Shown in pieces: positions 7,346 to 13,922 of a DNA stretch of 23,408 nt (position 1 is its first letter; every line of letters begins with the position of its first letter). Below the pieces are notes generated by a model. The model was not told the DNA's origin and made no database searches. It saw nothing but the letters and a program-made list of their open reading frames with translations. The translations under genes and the position numbers were made by a program. This stretch comes from Chloroflexota bacterium (GTDB lineage Bacteria; Chloroflexota; Dehalococcoidia; JACQGW01), in NCBI GenBank assembly GCA_016199325.1, contig JACQGW010000146.1, positions 1-23,408 on the forward strand, read 5' to 3'.

Positions 7346-8905
7346 ATGTCGATTGTTCGAGCCAGTGGGCACAGCAGACATCGTCAGGGGGAGCCGGACG
7401 GTGAAGGTGCTGCCCCTGCCGGGCGCGCTCTCGACCTCGATGGCGCCGCCGTGGGCCTCGGCGATGGCCCGGGCAATGGCCAGGCCGAGGCCCACCCCGC
7501 CCAGCCGGTGGCCGTTGCCACCCGTGGGCTGAACCCGGTAGTAGCGGTCGAAGATCCGCGGCAGGTACTCCGGCGGGATCCCAGGACCGGTATCGGCGAC
7601 GGCGAGGACGGCCAGCGCCTCCTCGCGGGCGACCCGGAGCTGGATGCTGCCGCCGGGCGGGGTGAACTTGAGCGCGTTGTCCAGAAGGTTCGTCAACAGT
7701 TGGCGCAGCCGGTCGGGGTCGCCGGCCACCACGAGCCCGGCGTCCAGGTCGTCCAGCCCCAGGAGCTGGAAGCGCACGCCCTCCGCCTGCCGGCGAAACT
7801 GGCGGTAGGCGTCGTAGACCAGCGCCTCCAGGTCCACCGGCTCCTGACGCAGCGTCAGGCCCTCCTCCTTACGCGCCACCGTCAGCAGGTCGGCGACGGT
7901 TCGGGACAGCCGGGTCGCCTCCCGGGCGATCTCGCCGACCGCCCGTTGCTCGCCGGGCGCCAGCCGGCTCTCGCGGAGCAGCAGATCGGCGTGACCGCGG
8001 ATGGACGTAAGGGGTGTCTTCAGCTCGTGGGCCGTATCGGAGACGAACCGGCGCTGCTGCTCCAGGACGCTCTGGAGCCTGGTGGAGACGGCCCGCAGGG
8101 CAGCGGCATCCCGATGCGCGCGGTAGGCGAGCCAGACCGGCACCAGCGAGAGCCCGGCGAGCCAGGGCGCCTGCTGAAGGACCAGGCCGACCAGCGCGGC
8201 AATGGCGAGGAAGCTCGCCTCGGCGGCCAGCCCTGCCCGCAGGAGCCGCAGCCAGGTGCTCCCCACGAGCTGCCCGCGCCGCAACGCCGCCATGGCGCCG
8301 ACGCCTGCGCTCGTGACCAGCAGGTAGATGGCCCCGGCCAGCAGGGCACCGAGGAGCGACGCCGCACCCGGCCAGGCGCCCGAGGCGCCGGCCTGGAAGA
8401 CCGACTGAAAAGCCGGGGCAGCAGCGCCACAGGCGAGAGCGTACAGGCCGGCGTTGAAGAGGACGTTTCGGGGGTGGCGCTTCAGGGCGGCACTGCTGCT
8501 GCCGCTGGCCAGGGCACCGGCCGCCGCGGCCAGCGGCGGCGGCAGCAAGAGGATCCCCAGGAAGATCGGCAGACTGGAGAGGTCCAGCTTCTGCTCCGGC
8601 GCGAGGGTGAGCGGCCAGCGGCCGGCGACGCCACCGGCCACGGCGACGAGGAGGGAGGCGGCGATGATCTCGGGCTGGAGCCACCCGTCGGGCTCCGCGA
8701 TCTGACCCGCCCAGAGCGCCACCAGCGCACCGGCGCCCGCCGCAGCCGTGCTCCAGAGGAAAACGGCGGCTCGGATCGACATGCCCCCCGCAGGTGGGAC
8801 CGTCGGTGCGGCCGGGACGGTCGTCGCGGCGCTCGCTCGTGCGGCGGCCGCCCCGTTGGCGGGAGCGGCCGGACCCTCGCCGGGCCGGCTGAGGACGCGC
8901 GCCAT
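7340..8905 (-). CDS. Multi-pass membrane sensor histidine kinase
   Basis: This is a 521-aa protein. Residues 1-41 are Ala/Pro-rich, followed by about six or seven hydrophobic segments (roughly 45-265). The middle portion (KLDLSSLPIFLGILLLPPP, NVLFNAGLYAL) looks like the integral membrane sensor regions found in some kinases and HD-GYP proteins. The HisKA dimerisation helix has the H-box HELKTP with phosphoacceptor H293. The ATPase domain shows the N-box NLLDNALKFTP (about 406-416), D438-TGPGIP, the F-box IFDRYYR and the G2 box GVGLGLAIA. All catalytic boxes are intact. There is no large extracellular domain, so the signal is probably sensed in or at the membrane. The start lies 3 nt after the stop of the secreted-protein gene, and the response regulator is two genes upstream. 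Met42 is an alternative start. Confidence 0.93.
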   Translation of the reverse strand: MARVLSRPGEGPAAPANGAAAARASAATTVPAAPTVPPAGGMSIRAAVFLWSTAAAGAGALVALWAGQIAEPDGWLQPEIIAASLLVAVAGGVAGRWPLTLAPEQKLDLSSLPIFLGILLLPPPLAAAAGALASGSSSAALKRHPRNVLFNAGLYALACGAAAPAFQSVFQAGASGAWPGAASLLGALLAGAIYLLVTSAGVGAMAALRRGQLVGSTWLRLLRAGLAAEASFLAIAALVGLVLQQAPWLAGLSLVPVWLAYRAHRDAAALRAVSTRLQSVLEQQRRFVSDTAHELKTPLTSIRGHADLLLRESRLAPGEQRAVGEIAREATRLSRTVADLLTVARKEEGLTLRQEPVDLEALVYDAYRQFRRQAEGVRFQLLGLDDLDAGLVVAGDPDRLRQLLTNLLDNALKFTPPGGSIQLRVAREEALAVLAVADTGPGIPPEYLPRIFDRYYRVQPTGGNGHRLGGVGLGLAIARAIAEAHGGAIEVESAPGRGSTFTVRLPLTMSAVPTGSNNRHS

Positions 8906-8908
8906 CCG

Positions 8909-9370
8909 CTACTTCCCGCCGGGGCGCTGGCTCCGGCCATAGCCGCGGCCGTGATCCGGGATGACCACCCGGAGATCGGTGGTCAACTGGCTGTCGTTCT
9001 CGCCGTACGTGTACTCACTCACCGTACCGACCGCCGGAACACCAAGTCGGAGGCGAACCGGGAACGGCCGACCGGTGGCCGAGCGAACGACCGTCGTGAC
9101 CCGAATCGTCGCCGTCGTGCTGTGGGAGCCACGATGGAGGTCCACCACGGTTGCCGTCACCTGCTGCTGGTTCAGGCTGAGGCCGCCGAGTTCACGACGG
9201 CTGTCCAGGGGGACGCCGACCCAGACGTTCAGGTCCACGGTTTTCCCGTTGATCTGGAGCCGGACGTTCGGCTCGCCCTCGCACCAGGCAAAGCCTGCAA
9301 AAGCCGGCCGGGCGGCTGGGACGGCGAGCAGCAGAGCCAGCGCAAAGGCAGCGACGCGAAAGAGCCTCAT
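8909..9370 (-). CDS. Small secreted protein of unknown function, between regulator and kinase
   Basis: This is a 153-aa protein. Residues 1-26 form a clear Sec signal peptide (MRLFR, hydrophobic core, AFA cleavage site). The mature part starts with FAWCEGEP, is rich in short beta-strand patterns (VRLQINGKTVDLNVWVGVP, TATIRVTTVV, FPVRLRLGVP) and ends in a basic tail. One Cys (C30) is near the mature N-terminus, but there is no lipobox. A good Shine-Dalgarno stretch (GGAGAAGGGGG) precedes the ATG. I do not recognise the family. Its place between the response regulator and the histidine kinase suggests it may supply or modulate the signal of that two-component system, or be a regulated product. 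Confidence 0.85.
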   Translation of the reverse strand: MRLFRVAAFALALLLAVPAARPAFAGFAWCEGEPNVRLQINGKTVDLNVWVGVPLDSRRELGGLSLNQQQVTATVVDLHRGSHSTTATIRVTTVVRSATGRPFPVRLRLGVPAVGTVSEYTYGENDSQLTTDLRVVIPDHGRGYGRSQRPGGK

Positions 9371-9427
9371 GGCAACCCCCTTCTCCGAAACGACAATGGT
9401 AGACGTCCAACCGGCGGCAGGCAGCGA

Positions 9428-10210
9428 TTAGCGGAGGGCATAGCCCACCCGCCGGACCGTATGAATCAGGGGCTCCTCGCCCTCCGTCTCCAGCTTCCGG
9501 CGAAGCCGGCGGATGAAGACGTCGATGACGTTCGATTCGGCCTCGTAGTCGTAGCCCCAGGCCTGCTCGGAGATGAACTGGCGGCTCAGCACCTGGCGGG
9601 GATGGCGGACGAAGAGCTCGAGCACGTCGTACTCCCGGGGCGTCAGGCTCACCGGCCGGTCCTCCTGGAAGACCTCGCGCGTGCGCGGGTTCAGCGTCAG
9701 ACTGCCGTAGGTCAGCGGCCGATCGTCGTCCTGGTGCCGCCGGAGCTGCACACGGACGCGGGCGACAAGCTCTTCCAGCGCAAACGGCTTCGTCAGGTAG
9801 TCGTCCGCCCCCGACTCCAGCCCGATCACCCGGTCGCGCACGGCGTCCCGGGCGGTGAGCATGATGATCCGCAACGTCCGCCCCAGCGCGCTCTGGCGCA
9901 GCGCCCGGCACACGTTGAGGCCGTCGTCGTCCGGTAGCCAGAGGTCCAGGATCAGCAGATCCGGCAGCCACTCCAGCGCGAGGCGCGTTCCGGCTTGAGC
10001 CGACCCGGCGGTTCGCACGGCGTACCCGGCCCGCGCCAGGCCCCGGCCGACGACCTGAGCGATGCTCTGTTCGTCCTCGACGATCAGGATCCGTGGCTGC
10101 TCGCCGCGCGCCGGCACGGTCAGCTCCCCGCCGCCGGCTCGCGGTCTCGCCTCTCCGGATCGGGATTCCCCGCCGCTTCGCCCGCCGCGCTCGGTTGCCA
10201 TCGCACGCAT
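9428..10210 (-). CDS. OmpR/PhoB-family response regulator
   Basis: The protein is 260 aa from the start chosen here. After a basic, low-complexity N-terminus (about 37 aa), the receiver domain begins at PRILIVEDEQS. It has acidic pair E45-D46, phosphoacceptor D89 (LILDLWLP), T119 and K141 (LTKPF). The C-terminal winged-helix domain has the usual LTPREYDVLELFVRHP, VIDVFIRRLRRKLE and the closing IHTVRRVGYALR. It pairs functionally with the histidine kinase at 7340-8905. The start at 10210 was chosen because a TGGTATCAT extended -10 element ends 11 nt before it. An ATG nine bases later (10201) and one upstream (10255) remain possible. The upstream start would lie before the proposed promoter. 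Confidence 0.92.
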   Translation of the reverse strand: MRAMATERGGRSGGESRSGEARPRAGGGELTVPARGEQPRILIVEDEQSIAQVVGRGLARAGYAVRTAGSAQAGTRLALEWLPDLLILDLWLPDDDGLNVCRALRQSALGRTLRIIMLTARDAVRDRVIGLESGADDYLTKPFALEELVARVRVQLRRHQDDDRPLTYGSLTLNPRTREVFQEDRPVSLTPREYDVLELFVRHPRQVLSRQFISEQAWGYDYEAESNVIDVFIRRLRRKLETEGEEPLIHTVRRVGYALR

Positions 10211-10221
10211 CCGCCCAGGGC

Positions 10222-10230
10222 ATGATACCA
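10222..10230 (-). promoter_or_regulatory. Extended -10 promoter for the response regulator gene
   Basis: On the minus strand TG-G-TATCAT is an extended -10 element. It is 11 nt upstream of the ATG at 10210, nearly the same spacing as at the glycosyltransferase promoter (12 nt). No good -35 hexamer lies 16-18 nt upstream, so an activator may be needed, as often seen with extended -10 promoters. Confidence 0.5.
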
Positions 10231-10261
10231 CACCCTTCAGGCTCCATTGTGCCATCAGAAC

Positions 10262-10279
10262 ATGAACAGCAGATGAACA
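10262..10279 (-). promoter_or_regulatory. Direct repeat TGTTCAT-N4-TGTTCAT, candidate OmpR/PhoB-type operator
   Basis: Two identical heptamers (ATGAACA on the plus strand at 10262-10268 and 10273-10279) are spaced with an 11-bp period, the geometry bound by tandem dimers of OmpR/PhoB regulators. They lie roughly 45-65 nt upstream of the predicted start of the response regulator transcript. Autoregulation is inferred, not shown. Confidence 0.45.
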
Positions 10280-10425
10280 CCCGCGCGCACGGCGACCCGG
10301 AAGTGGCCGATGTGAGGGAATACCAGATTTGGAGAGCGGCTGGCCGGTCCTTGGTCACGCTGAGCCACAGCGAACGAGGGTGAGCCACAGCCAGCGAGGG
10401 ATGAGTGGTGGGTGGGCCCCCTGTC

Positions 10426-10569
10426 CTGTCATGCTGAGCCGCAGCGAAGCATCTCCCCGGATGCTGCCGGTCGCCGCGGGGAGATGCTTCGCTGCGGCTC
10501 AGCATGACAGCGTTCCTGCGAGTCCCCACCCTGTCCGGGGAGATGCTTCGCTGCGGCTCAGCATGACAG
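10426..10569. repeat. 33-bp perfect hairpin plus third half copy of the CATGCTGAGCCGC palindromic repeat
   Basis: Arms 10426-10458 and 10478-10510 are exact reverse complements with a 19-nt loop. A further copy of the right arm lies at about 10536-10569. It is the same family as 6280-6362. This one lies in the intergenic region between the response regulator promoter and repeat copy B, so it could act as a transcriptional barrier or RNA-stabilising hairpin. No gene is seen in 10256-10789 apart from repeats. Confidence 0.95.
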
Positions 10570-10578
10570 GAGTCCCCT

Positions 10579-10719
10579 GAAAAAAGCCAGATCGCGCGTA
10601 TCCGACTGGCGGAAACACTCGTGAAATCGGTGCGTGAGCCGCGCCAAAAGACCTTTTTTCAGTGGATTCATGACAGACGGGGGGCGTGCGGATCCGCGAC
10701 CGACGTACCGGATGCACCA
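10579..10719. repeat. Dispersed ~140-bp intergenic repeat, copy B
   Basis: This is the second copy of the element at 1-143, with scattered substitutions and small length differences. It lies directly after the CATGCTGAGCCGC repeat cluster and about 70 nt beyond the 3' end of the TadG-like gene, on the same side of a minus-strand gene as copy A. It contains paired A6/T6 tracts near its ends (10580-10585 and 10653-10659). Confidence 0.85.
10580..10610 (-). terminator. Candidate intrinsic terminator inside repeat copy B
   Basis: On the minus strand GCCAG (10610-10606) pairs with CTGGC (10590-10586) and is followed by six T. Copy A has CCGGC where this copy has CTGGC, and it can form a similar stem. 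It would end transcripts from the TadG-like gene ending at 10790. Confidence 0.5.
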
Positions 10720-10789
10720 CCACGCAAACGAACCGTCTCCTTATCGTCCAGCCTGGCGTCCTGGCGGTTCGGCCTCTCTCCAACCGGGG

Positions 10790-11555
10790 CTACGGCGCCG
10801 GACAGGTGACGGTGATGGCGGAGACCGATGCGTTCCGACTGGTGCCGTTTCCGGTGTTCTCGACGTACAGGTAGTAGGTCCACGCGGTCTTGCTCGACGA
10901 GAGCGCAAGCGAGCCGGAGGTCGCCGTGCCGCTGGACGGGCTCCGCGTGCCGGTGCCGGCCGCCGGCGCTGTAGCTCAGCGTCCCGCCCGGCACGACGAG
11001 CGAGACGAAGGCGCCCTGCATCGAGTTCCCAATCGAGCCGCAGTACACCTTGAACGCGGCGAAGCCGGAGACCGTGACGCGGTCGGCGCCGGTATCGTAG
11101 GCGCTGAAAGTGAACACCTTGAAGATGCCGTAGGCGCCGCCGCCGTCCGAGAGGTTCTGGCCGGTGCAGTTGGCGATCAGGCCGTCGCGCACCCAGCCCG
11201 TCTTGTTGCCGTGGAGCGCCTCGATCTGGTTGCCGGTGTTGATGGTGCCGCCGACGCCGACGGCAGAGATAGGCGCGCCGGCGCTGCTCACGTAGAAGGG
11301 GGGATCGGTCGTGAAGCTGACCTGGGCGCCGTTGGCCTGGACGTAGGCGGAGATCGCATCCCTGACCGACGTGTCGGCCGCCGAGCCGGCGCCGGTGGCG
11401 ATCAGGCGGGCCGCCGCCATAGCCCCGGCATCGGCCGCCGCCTCGGCCTTCCGCTGCTGGACCATGGCGAAGCCGGCGTCGAGCGAGAACGCGGCCAGGC
11501 TCGCCATGATCGTCAGGAAGAACGCTATCAGGATGAGGGCCTGGCCGCGCTCCAC
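10790..11555 (-). pseudogene. TadG-like (Flp pilus-type, secreted) protein gene with a frameshift near its 3' end
   Basis: The N-terminus VERGQALILIAFFLTIMASLAAFSLDAG, followed by a QQRKAEAAADAGAMAAA helix, is typical of TadG/Tad-domain proteins of Flp pilus or related secretion systems. The natural GTG start is at 11555. The longer upstream ATG (11621) would add only a repeat-derived peptide. The frame is good to about 10965, then shifts at a GGCGGCCGGC run. In the other frame the protein continues sensibly (GTGTRSPSSGT, then WTYYLYVENTGNG) to a TAG at 10790-10792. The total of 766 nt is one base over a multiple of three, so a single-base insertion would explain it. Without correction the frame runs on to 10668 as nonsense. 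It could be a sequencing error. Confidence 0.7.
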
Positions 11556-11617
11556 CCACGCTCCGCCCACCACGTATCGGCCCCCAACCCCGAACCAGAA
11601 ACAAGAAACCACAAACC

Positions 11618-11944
11618 TCAATCGACCACGTCCACGGCAACGCTCTGCTCGACGATTCCGCCGCCCACCATTTGGACCACGTAGGGTGTGATCGGCGTGT
11701 AGGTGTAGGTCACGGTCACCGTAATGAGCCCGCCTGAGGTGCGGACGCCGGGCGAGATCGCGATGGCGCTCGCCGGGATCGCGCTCCAGAGGACCGGGCG
11801 GGATTGGACGGCCGACCGGATGCTGGCGTCGTCGGCCCAGGGGTAGATGCCCGCCCGCGCGCCGACCCGCGCCGCCTGGGTCAGCTCGGTGTAGGCGGCG
11901 ACCGCCAGCCCCAGATCCACCAGCCCCATGATGGTGATCAGGAG
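11618..11944 (-). pseudogene. TadE-like pilus protein gene, 5' end missing
   Basis: The open part reads LLITIMGLVDLGLAVAAY followed by TELTQAARVGARAG and beta strands. This is the second half of the TadE-like N-terminal helix and the rest of the protein. The family normally starts with a basic stretch and LVEFALVLP before this. Here those codons are replaced by unrelated sequence (Ser/Arg codons) that belongs to the antisense of the kinase fragment at 11947-12390. An internal ATG (11929) could give 103 aa but without a full membrane anchor. The stop lies 62 nt before the TadG-like start, so the pair was probably an operon. Confidence 0.7.
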
Positions 11945-11946
11945 GG

Positions 11947-12390
11947 ATGAGCGAGAGCGAGACCGCCGGCGACTATCTGCTGCCGACGGCGGTGGAGCAC
12001 CTGTGGGTGTTGCCGAGTGGGCCGCTGCCGCCCCGACCGCAGGTGCTGTTGAGCCTGCCGCGGATGGACCGGTTGCTGGCAGAGCTGCGGCAGGAGGCAG
12101 ATCTGATCGTCATCGACAGCCCACCGGTGATGGCGGTGGCGGACTCGGTGGTCCTGGGGAGCCGGGCGGACGGGATCCTGATGGTCGTCATGGCCGGACG
12201 GACGAGACGGGAGATGCTGGTGCGAAGCAGGGAGATGCTGGCGAACGCGGGGGCCGCGCTCGTCGGCGCGGTGCTGAACAAGGTGCGGTCGTCCGACCTG
12301 GGCTCCTACTACCTGTACTACTACTACCGCCAATCTCGCCGGCGACCGGCGCTGGAGGCGGCAGAGGAGTCGCCGTCGGACGGGGGCTAG
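11947..12390 (+). pseudogene. C-terminal fragment of a BY-type capsular tyrosine kinase (CpsD/CapB-like)
   Basis: These 147 codons match the C-terminal part of bacterial tyrosine kinases: PTAVEHLWVLPSGPLPPRP, Walker B-like LIVIDSPPV, the GAALVGAVLNKV strand, and a C-terminal tyrosine cluster (YYLYYYY) that is normally autophosphorylated. The Walker A (GxxxxGKT) and A' motifs and the first ~half of the domain are missing, so it cannot be an active kinase. The ATG touches a GGAGGG sequence with no spacer, so translation from it is doubtful. The upstream end abuts the truncated TadE-like gene head to head near 11945. Confidence 0.75.
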
Positions 12391-12425
12391 GAACGCCTGC
12401 CTGCCCGCCGCGTTTCACCAGGCAT

Positions 12426-12447
12426 CCTTGACAAGGTATGCTATAAT
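12426..12447 (+). promoter_or_regulatory. speD operon promoter with extended -10 and overlapping palindrome
   Basis: A TG-C-TATAAT extended -10 element lies at 12439-12447. A perfect palindrome CCTTG-A-CAAGG lies just upstream (12426-12436). It contains a TTGACA string, but only 8 nt from the -10 box, too close to be its -35 element, so it may be an operator instead. A start near 12454 would give a leader of about 140 nt containing the short ORF at 12482. Confidence 0.65.
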
Positions 12448-12481
12448 CGCTTTTAGCGTTTCGCACAGAAGGACGCTCGCT

Positions 12482-12526
12482 ATGGGTAGTCTGCTCCTGG
12501 ACAACAACCGCAAAGGGTACACCTAG
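12482..12526 (+). CDS. 14-codon leader ORF upstream of speD
   Basis: ATG to TAG encodes MGSLLLDNNRKGYT. A Shine-Dalgarno sequence AGAAGGA (12467-12473) lies 8 nt before the ATG, better placed than for many genes here. After the TAG the same frame continues open (LGSL), meets another ATG (12539), and ends in a TAG at 12575-12577 that overlaps the speD ribosome-binding site. The arrangement suggests a leader peptide or translational attenuator of the polyamine operon, comparable in concept to the E. coli speFL leader peptide and the upstream ORFs of eukaryotic AdoMet decarboxylase mRNAs. No homology to those peptides is seen, and function is inferred. Confidence 0.5.
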   Translation: MGSLLLDNNRKGYT

Positions 12527-12591
12527 CTGGGCTCGCTGATGGGGCCGGTTCGCGCCCCGCTCAACTTCACACGGTAGGAGAAAGTATCGAC

Positions 12592-13023
12592 ATGCACCTT
12601 ATTATTGATGGATTCCGTGGTAATAAGGATCGGCTGCAGGACATGCAAACCGTCTACGCATTGCTTGACGAGTATCCTACCAGGATCCACATGACCAAGA
12701 TCATGCCCCCGTACGTCTTCCGCTACGTCGGCGTCAAGCCCGAGGATTGGGGCATCTCCGGATTCGTCCTCATCGCCGAGAGCCACATCACCGTTCATAC
12801 GTTCCCCGAGAAGGGCTACGTCAACGTCGACATCTTTTCCTGCAAGGAGTTCGACCCGGACCAGGCCGTGGCGTACATTCGCGACCAGCTCGGCCTCGAA
12901 GAGGTCGACGTGCGCGTCATCCGCCGGGGGTTGGAATACCTGCCCCACCCCCACGTGGCGCCGGATACCGTCACGGCCGAGCGCCGGGAGCTGGCCGCAG
13001 CGAGCGAGCGGGTGCTCGCCTGA
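12592..13023 (+). CDS. speD: S-adenosylmethionine decarboxylase proenzyme (prokaryotic SpeD)
   Basis: This 143-aa protein decarboxylates AdoMet to give the aminopropyl donor for spermidine synthesis. It is a self-cleaving pyruvoyl enzyme. The sequence shows the processing and active-site block E63-S64-H65, H69 and C84 (ESHITVHTFPEKGYVNVDIFSC). S64 becomes the pyruvoyl group, and H69 and C84 match the processing and proton-donor residues of the Thermotoga-type enzyme. The length fits the small class 1b form, with a longer tail of about 20 residues. A GGAGA ribosome site precedes the ATG. It is the first full gene of a plus-strand operon, 18 nt from speB. Confidence 0.96.
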   Translation: MHLIIDGFRGNKDRLQDMQTVYALLDEYPTRIHMTKIMPPYVFRYVGVKPEDWGISGFVLIAESHITVHTFPEKGYVNVDIFSCKEFDPDQAVAYIRDQLGLEEVDVRVIRRGLEYLPHPHVAPDTVTAERRELAAASERVLA

Positions 13024-13040
13024 CCGTCTGAGCCGACGCC

Positions 13041-13922
13041 TTGCCGCTCCGTTTCCAGGGTTTCTATCCGCCGCGCAACTTCGGGGCGATTCCGCCGGAA
13101 GCTGCCGAGTTCTCGTCCGCCAGGGTCGTCGTGCTCCCGGTCCCGTACGACAGCACGACGACCTATCGCGGCGGCGCCCGCGACGGCCCCGCGGCCATTG
13201 TCGACGCCTCGCAGTACGTCGAGCTCTTCGACCCCGAGTTCGGCCGCGAGCTGTACCAGGTCGGCATTCACCTGCTCGACGACGTCGAGCCCGACCTGAC
13301 CAGCCCGGCGGCGATGATCGACCGCGTCGAAGCCGTCACCGGCGAGCTTCTGGACGCCGACAAGCTCGTCGCCATGCTCGGCGGCGAGCACTCCATCACG
13401 GTCGGCGCCGTGCGCGCGCACGCCGATCGGCACGCCGACCTGTCCGTGCTCCAGATCGACGCCCACGGCGACCTGCACGACTCGTTCTTTGGAACGCCGT
13501 ACAGCCACGCCTGTGTCATGCGGCGGGTTCTGGAGCGCTGTCCAGCGGTCCAGGTCGGGCTTCGCAGCCTGTCCCGGGAGGAGTGGGCCTTCATTCAGGA
13601 GCGCGAGCTCCGTCCGGTCTTCGCCGAGCAGGCGCAGGCCGGCGACGGCTGGATCGACGAGGTCGTCGCCCGCCTCTCCCCGACCGTCTACGTGACCGTC
13701 GATCTCGACGGCCTCGACCCATCGACCATGGCGGCGGTCGGCACACCCGAGCCCGGCGGCCTCGACTGGTTTCAGACGCTCCGCCTGCTCCGGCGCGTCG
13801 GCCGCGAGCGCCGGATCGTCGGCTTCGACGTCGTCGAGCTTGCCCCGGACCAGGGCCCGCCCGCCTGCGCCTACACCGCCGCCCGCCTCGTCTACAAGCT
13901 GATCGGGTACGCTCTCCCGTGA
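13041..13922 (+). CDS. speB: Agmatinase / N1-aminopropylagmatine ureohydrolase (SpeB family)
   Basis: This 293-aa protein of the ureohydrolase (arginase) fold would release urea and form putrescine from agmatine, or spermidine from N1-aminopropylagmatine as in the Thermus pathway. The neighbouring speD supplies the aminopropyl donor for either route. Binuclear manganese ligands are visible: H117 (GGEHS), D140-H142-D144 (DAHGDLHD), and D221-D223 (DLDGLDP). Also present is SHACVMRRVLE (about 155-165). The start is TTG at 13041: an in-frame TGA lies three codons upstream and no ATG/GTG fits before the first conserved strand. The stop overlaps the GTG of the next gene. Confidence 0.93.
   Translation: MPLRFQGFYPPRNFGAIPPEAAEFSSARVVVLPVPYDSTTTYRGGARDGPAAIVDASQYVELFDPEFGRELYQVGIHLLDDVEPDLTSPAAMIDRVEAVTGELLDADKLVAMLGGEHSITVGAVRAHADRHADLSVLQIDAHGDLHDSFFGTPYSHACVMRRVLERCPAVQVGLRSLSREEWAFIQERELRPVFAEQAQAGDGWIDEVVARLSPTVYVTVDLDGLDPSTMAAVGTPEPGGLDWFQTLRLLRRVGRERRIVGFDVVELAPDQGPPACAYTAARLVYKLIGYALP

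Noticed and set aside
6524..9937. Very long open frame on the plus strand opposite the kinase and glycosyltransferase genes
   Set aside because: Its protein is Gly/Arg/Gln-rich with no domains and is antisense to genes with clear catalytic motifs; long antisense frames are expected in GC-rich DNA.
11556..11621. Longer N-terminus of the TadG-like protein from the ATG at 11621
   Set aside because: The added residues come from a CCAGAAACAAG heptad-type repeat; the family start fits the GTG at 11555.
11947..12390. Intact tyrosine kinase or ParA-like ATPase
   Set aside because: Walker A and A' motifs are missing and the upstream sequence belongs to another gene on the other strand.
12428..12433. 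TTGACA as the -35 box of the speD promoter
   Set aside because: It is only 8 nt from TATAAT, too short for a normal spacer; the extended -10 motif and the overlapping palindrome explain the site better.
13583..13918. Upstream extension of the GT-C glycosyltransferase into speB
   Set aside because: It is an out-of-frame reading of speB, Arg/Pro-rich, with no family similarity. The GTG overlapping the speB stop is the natural start.
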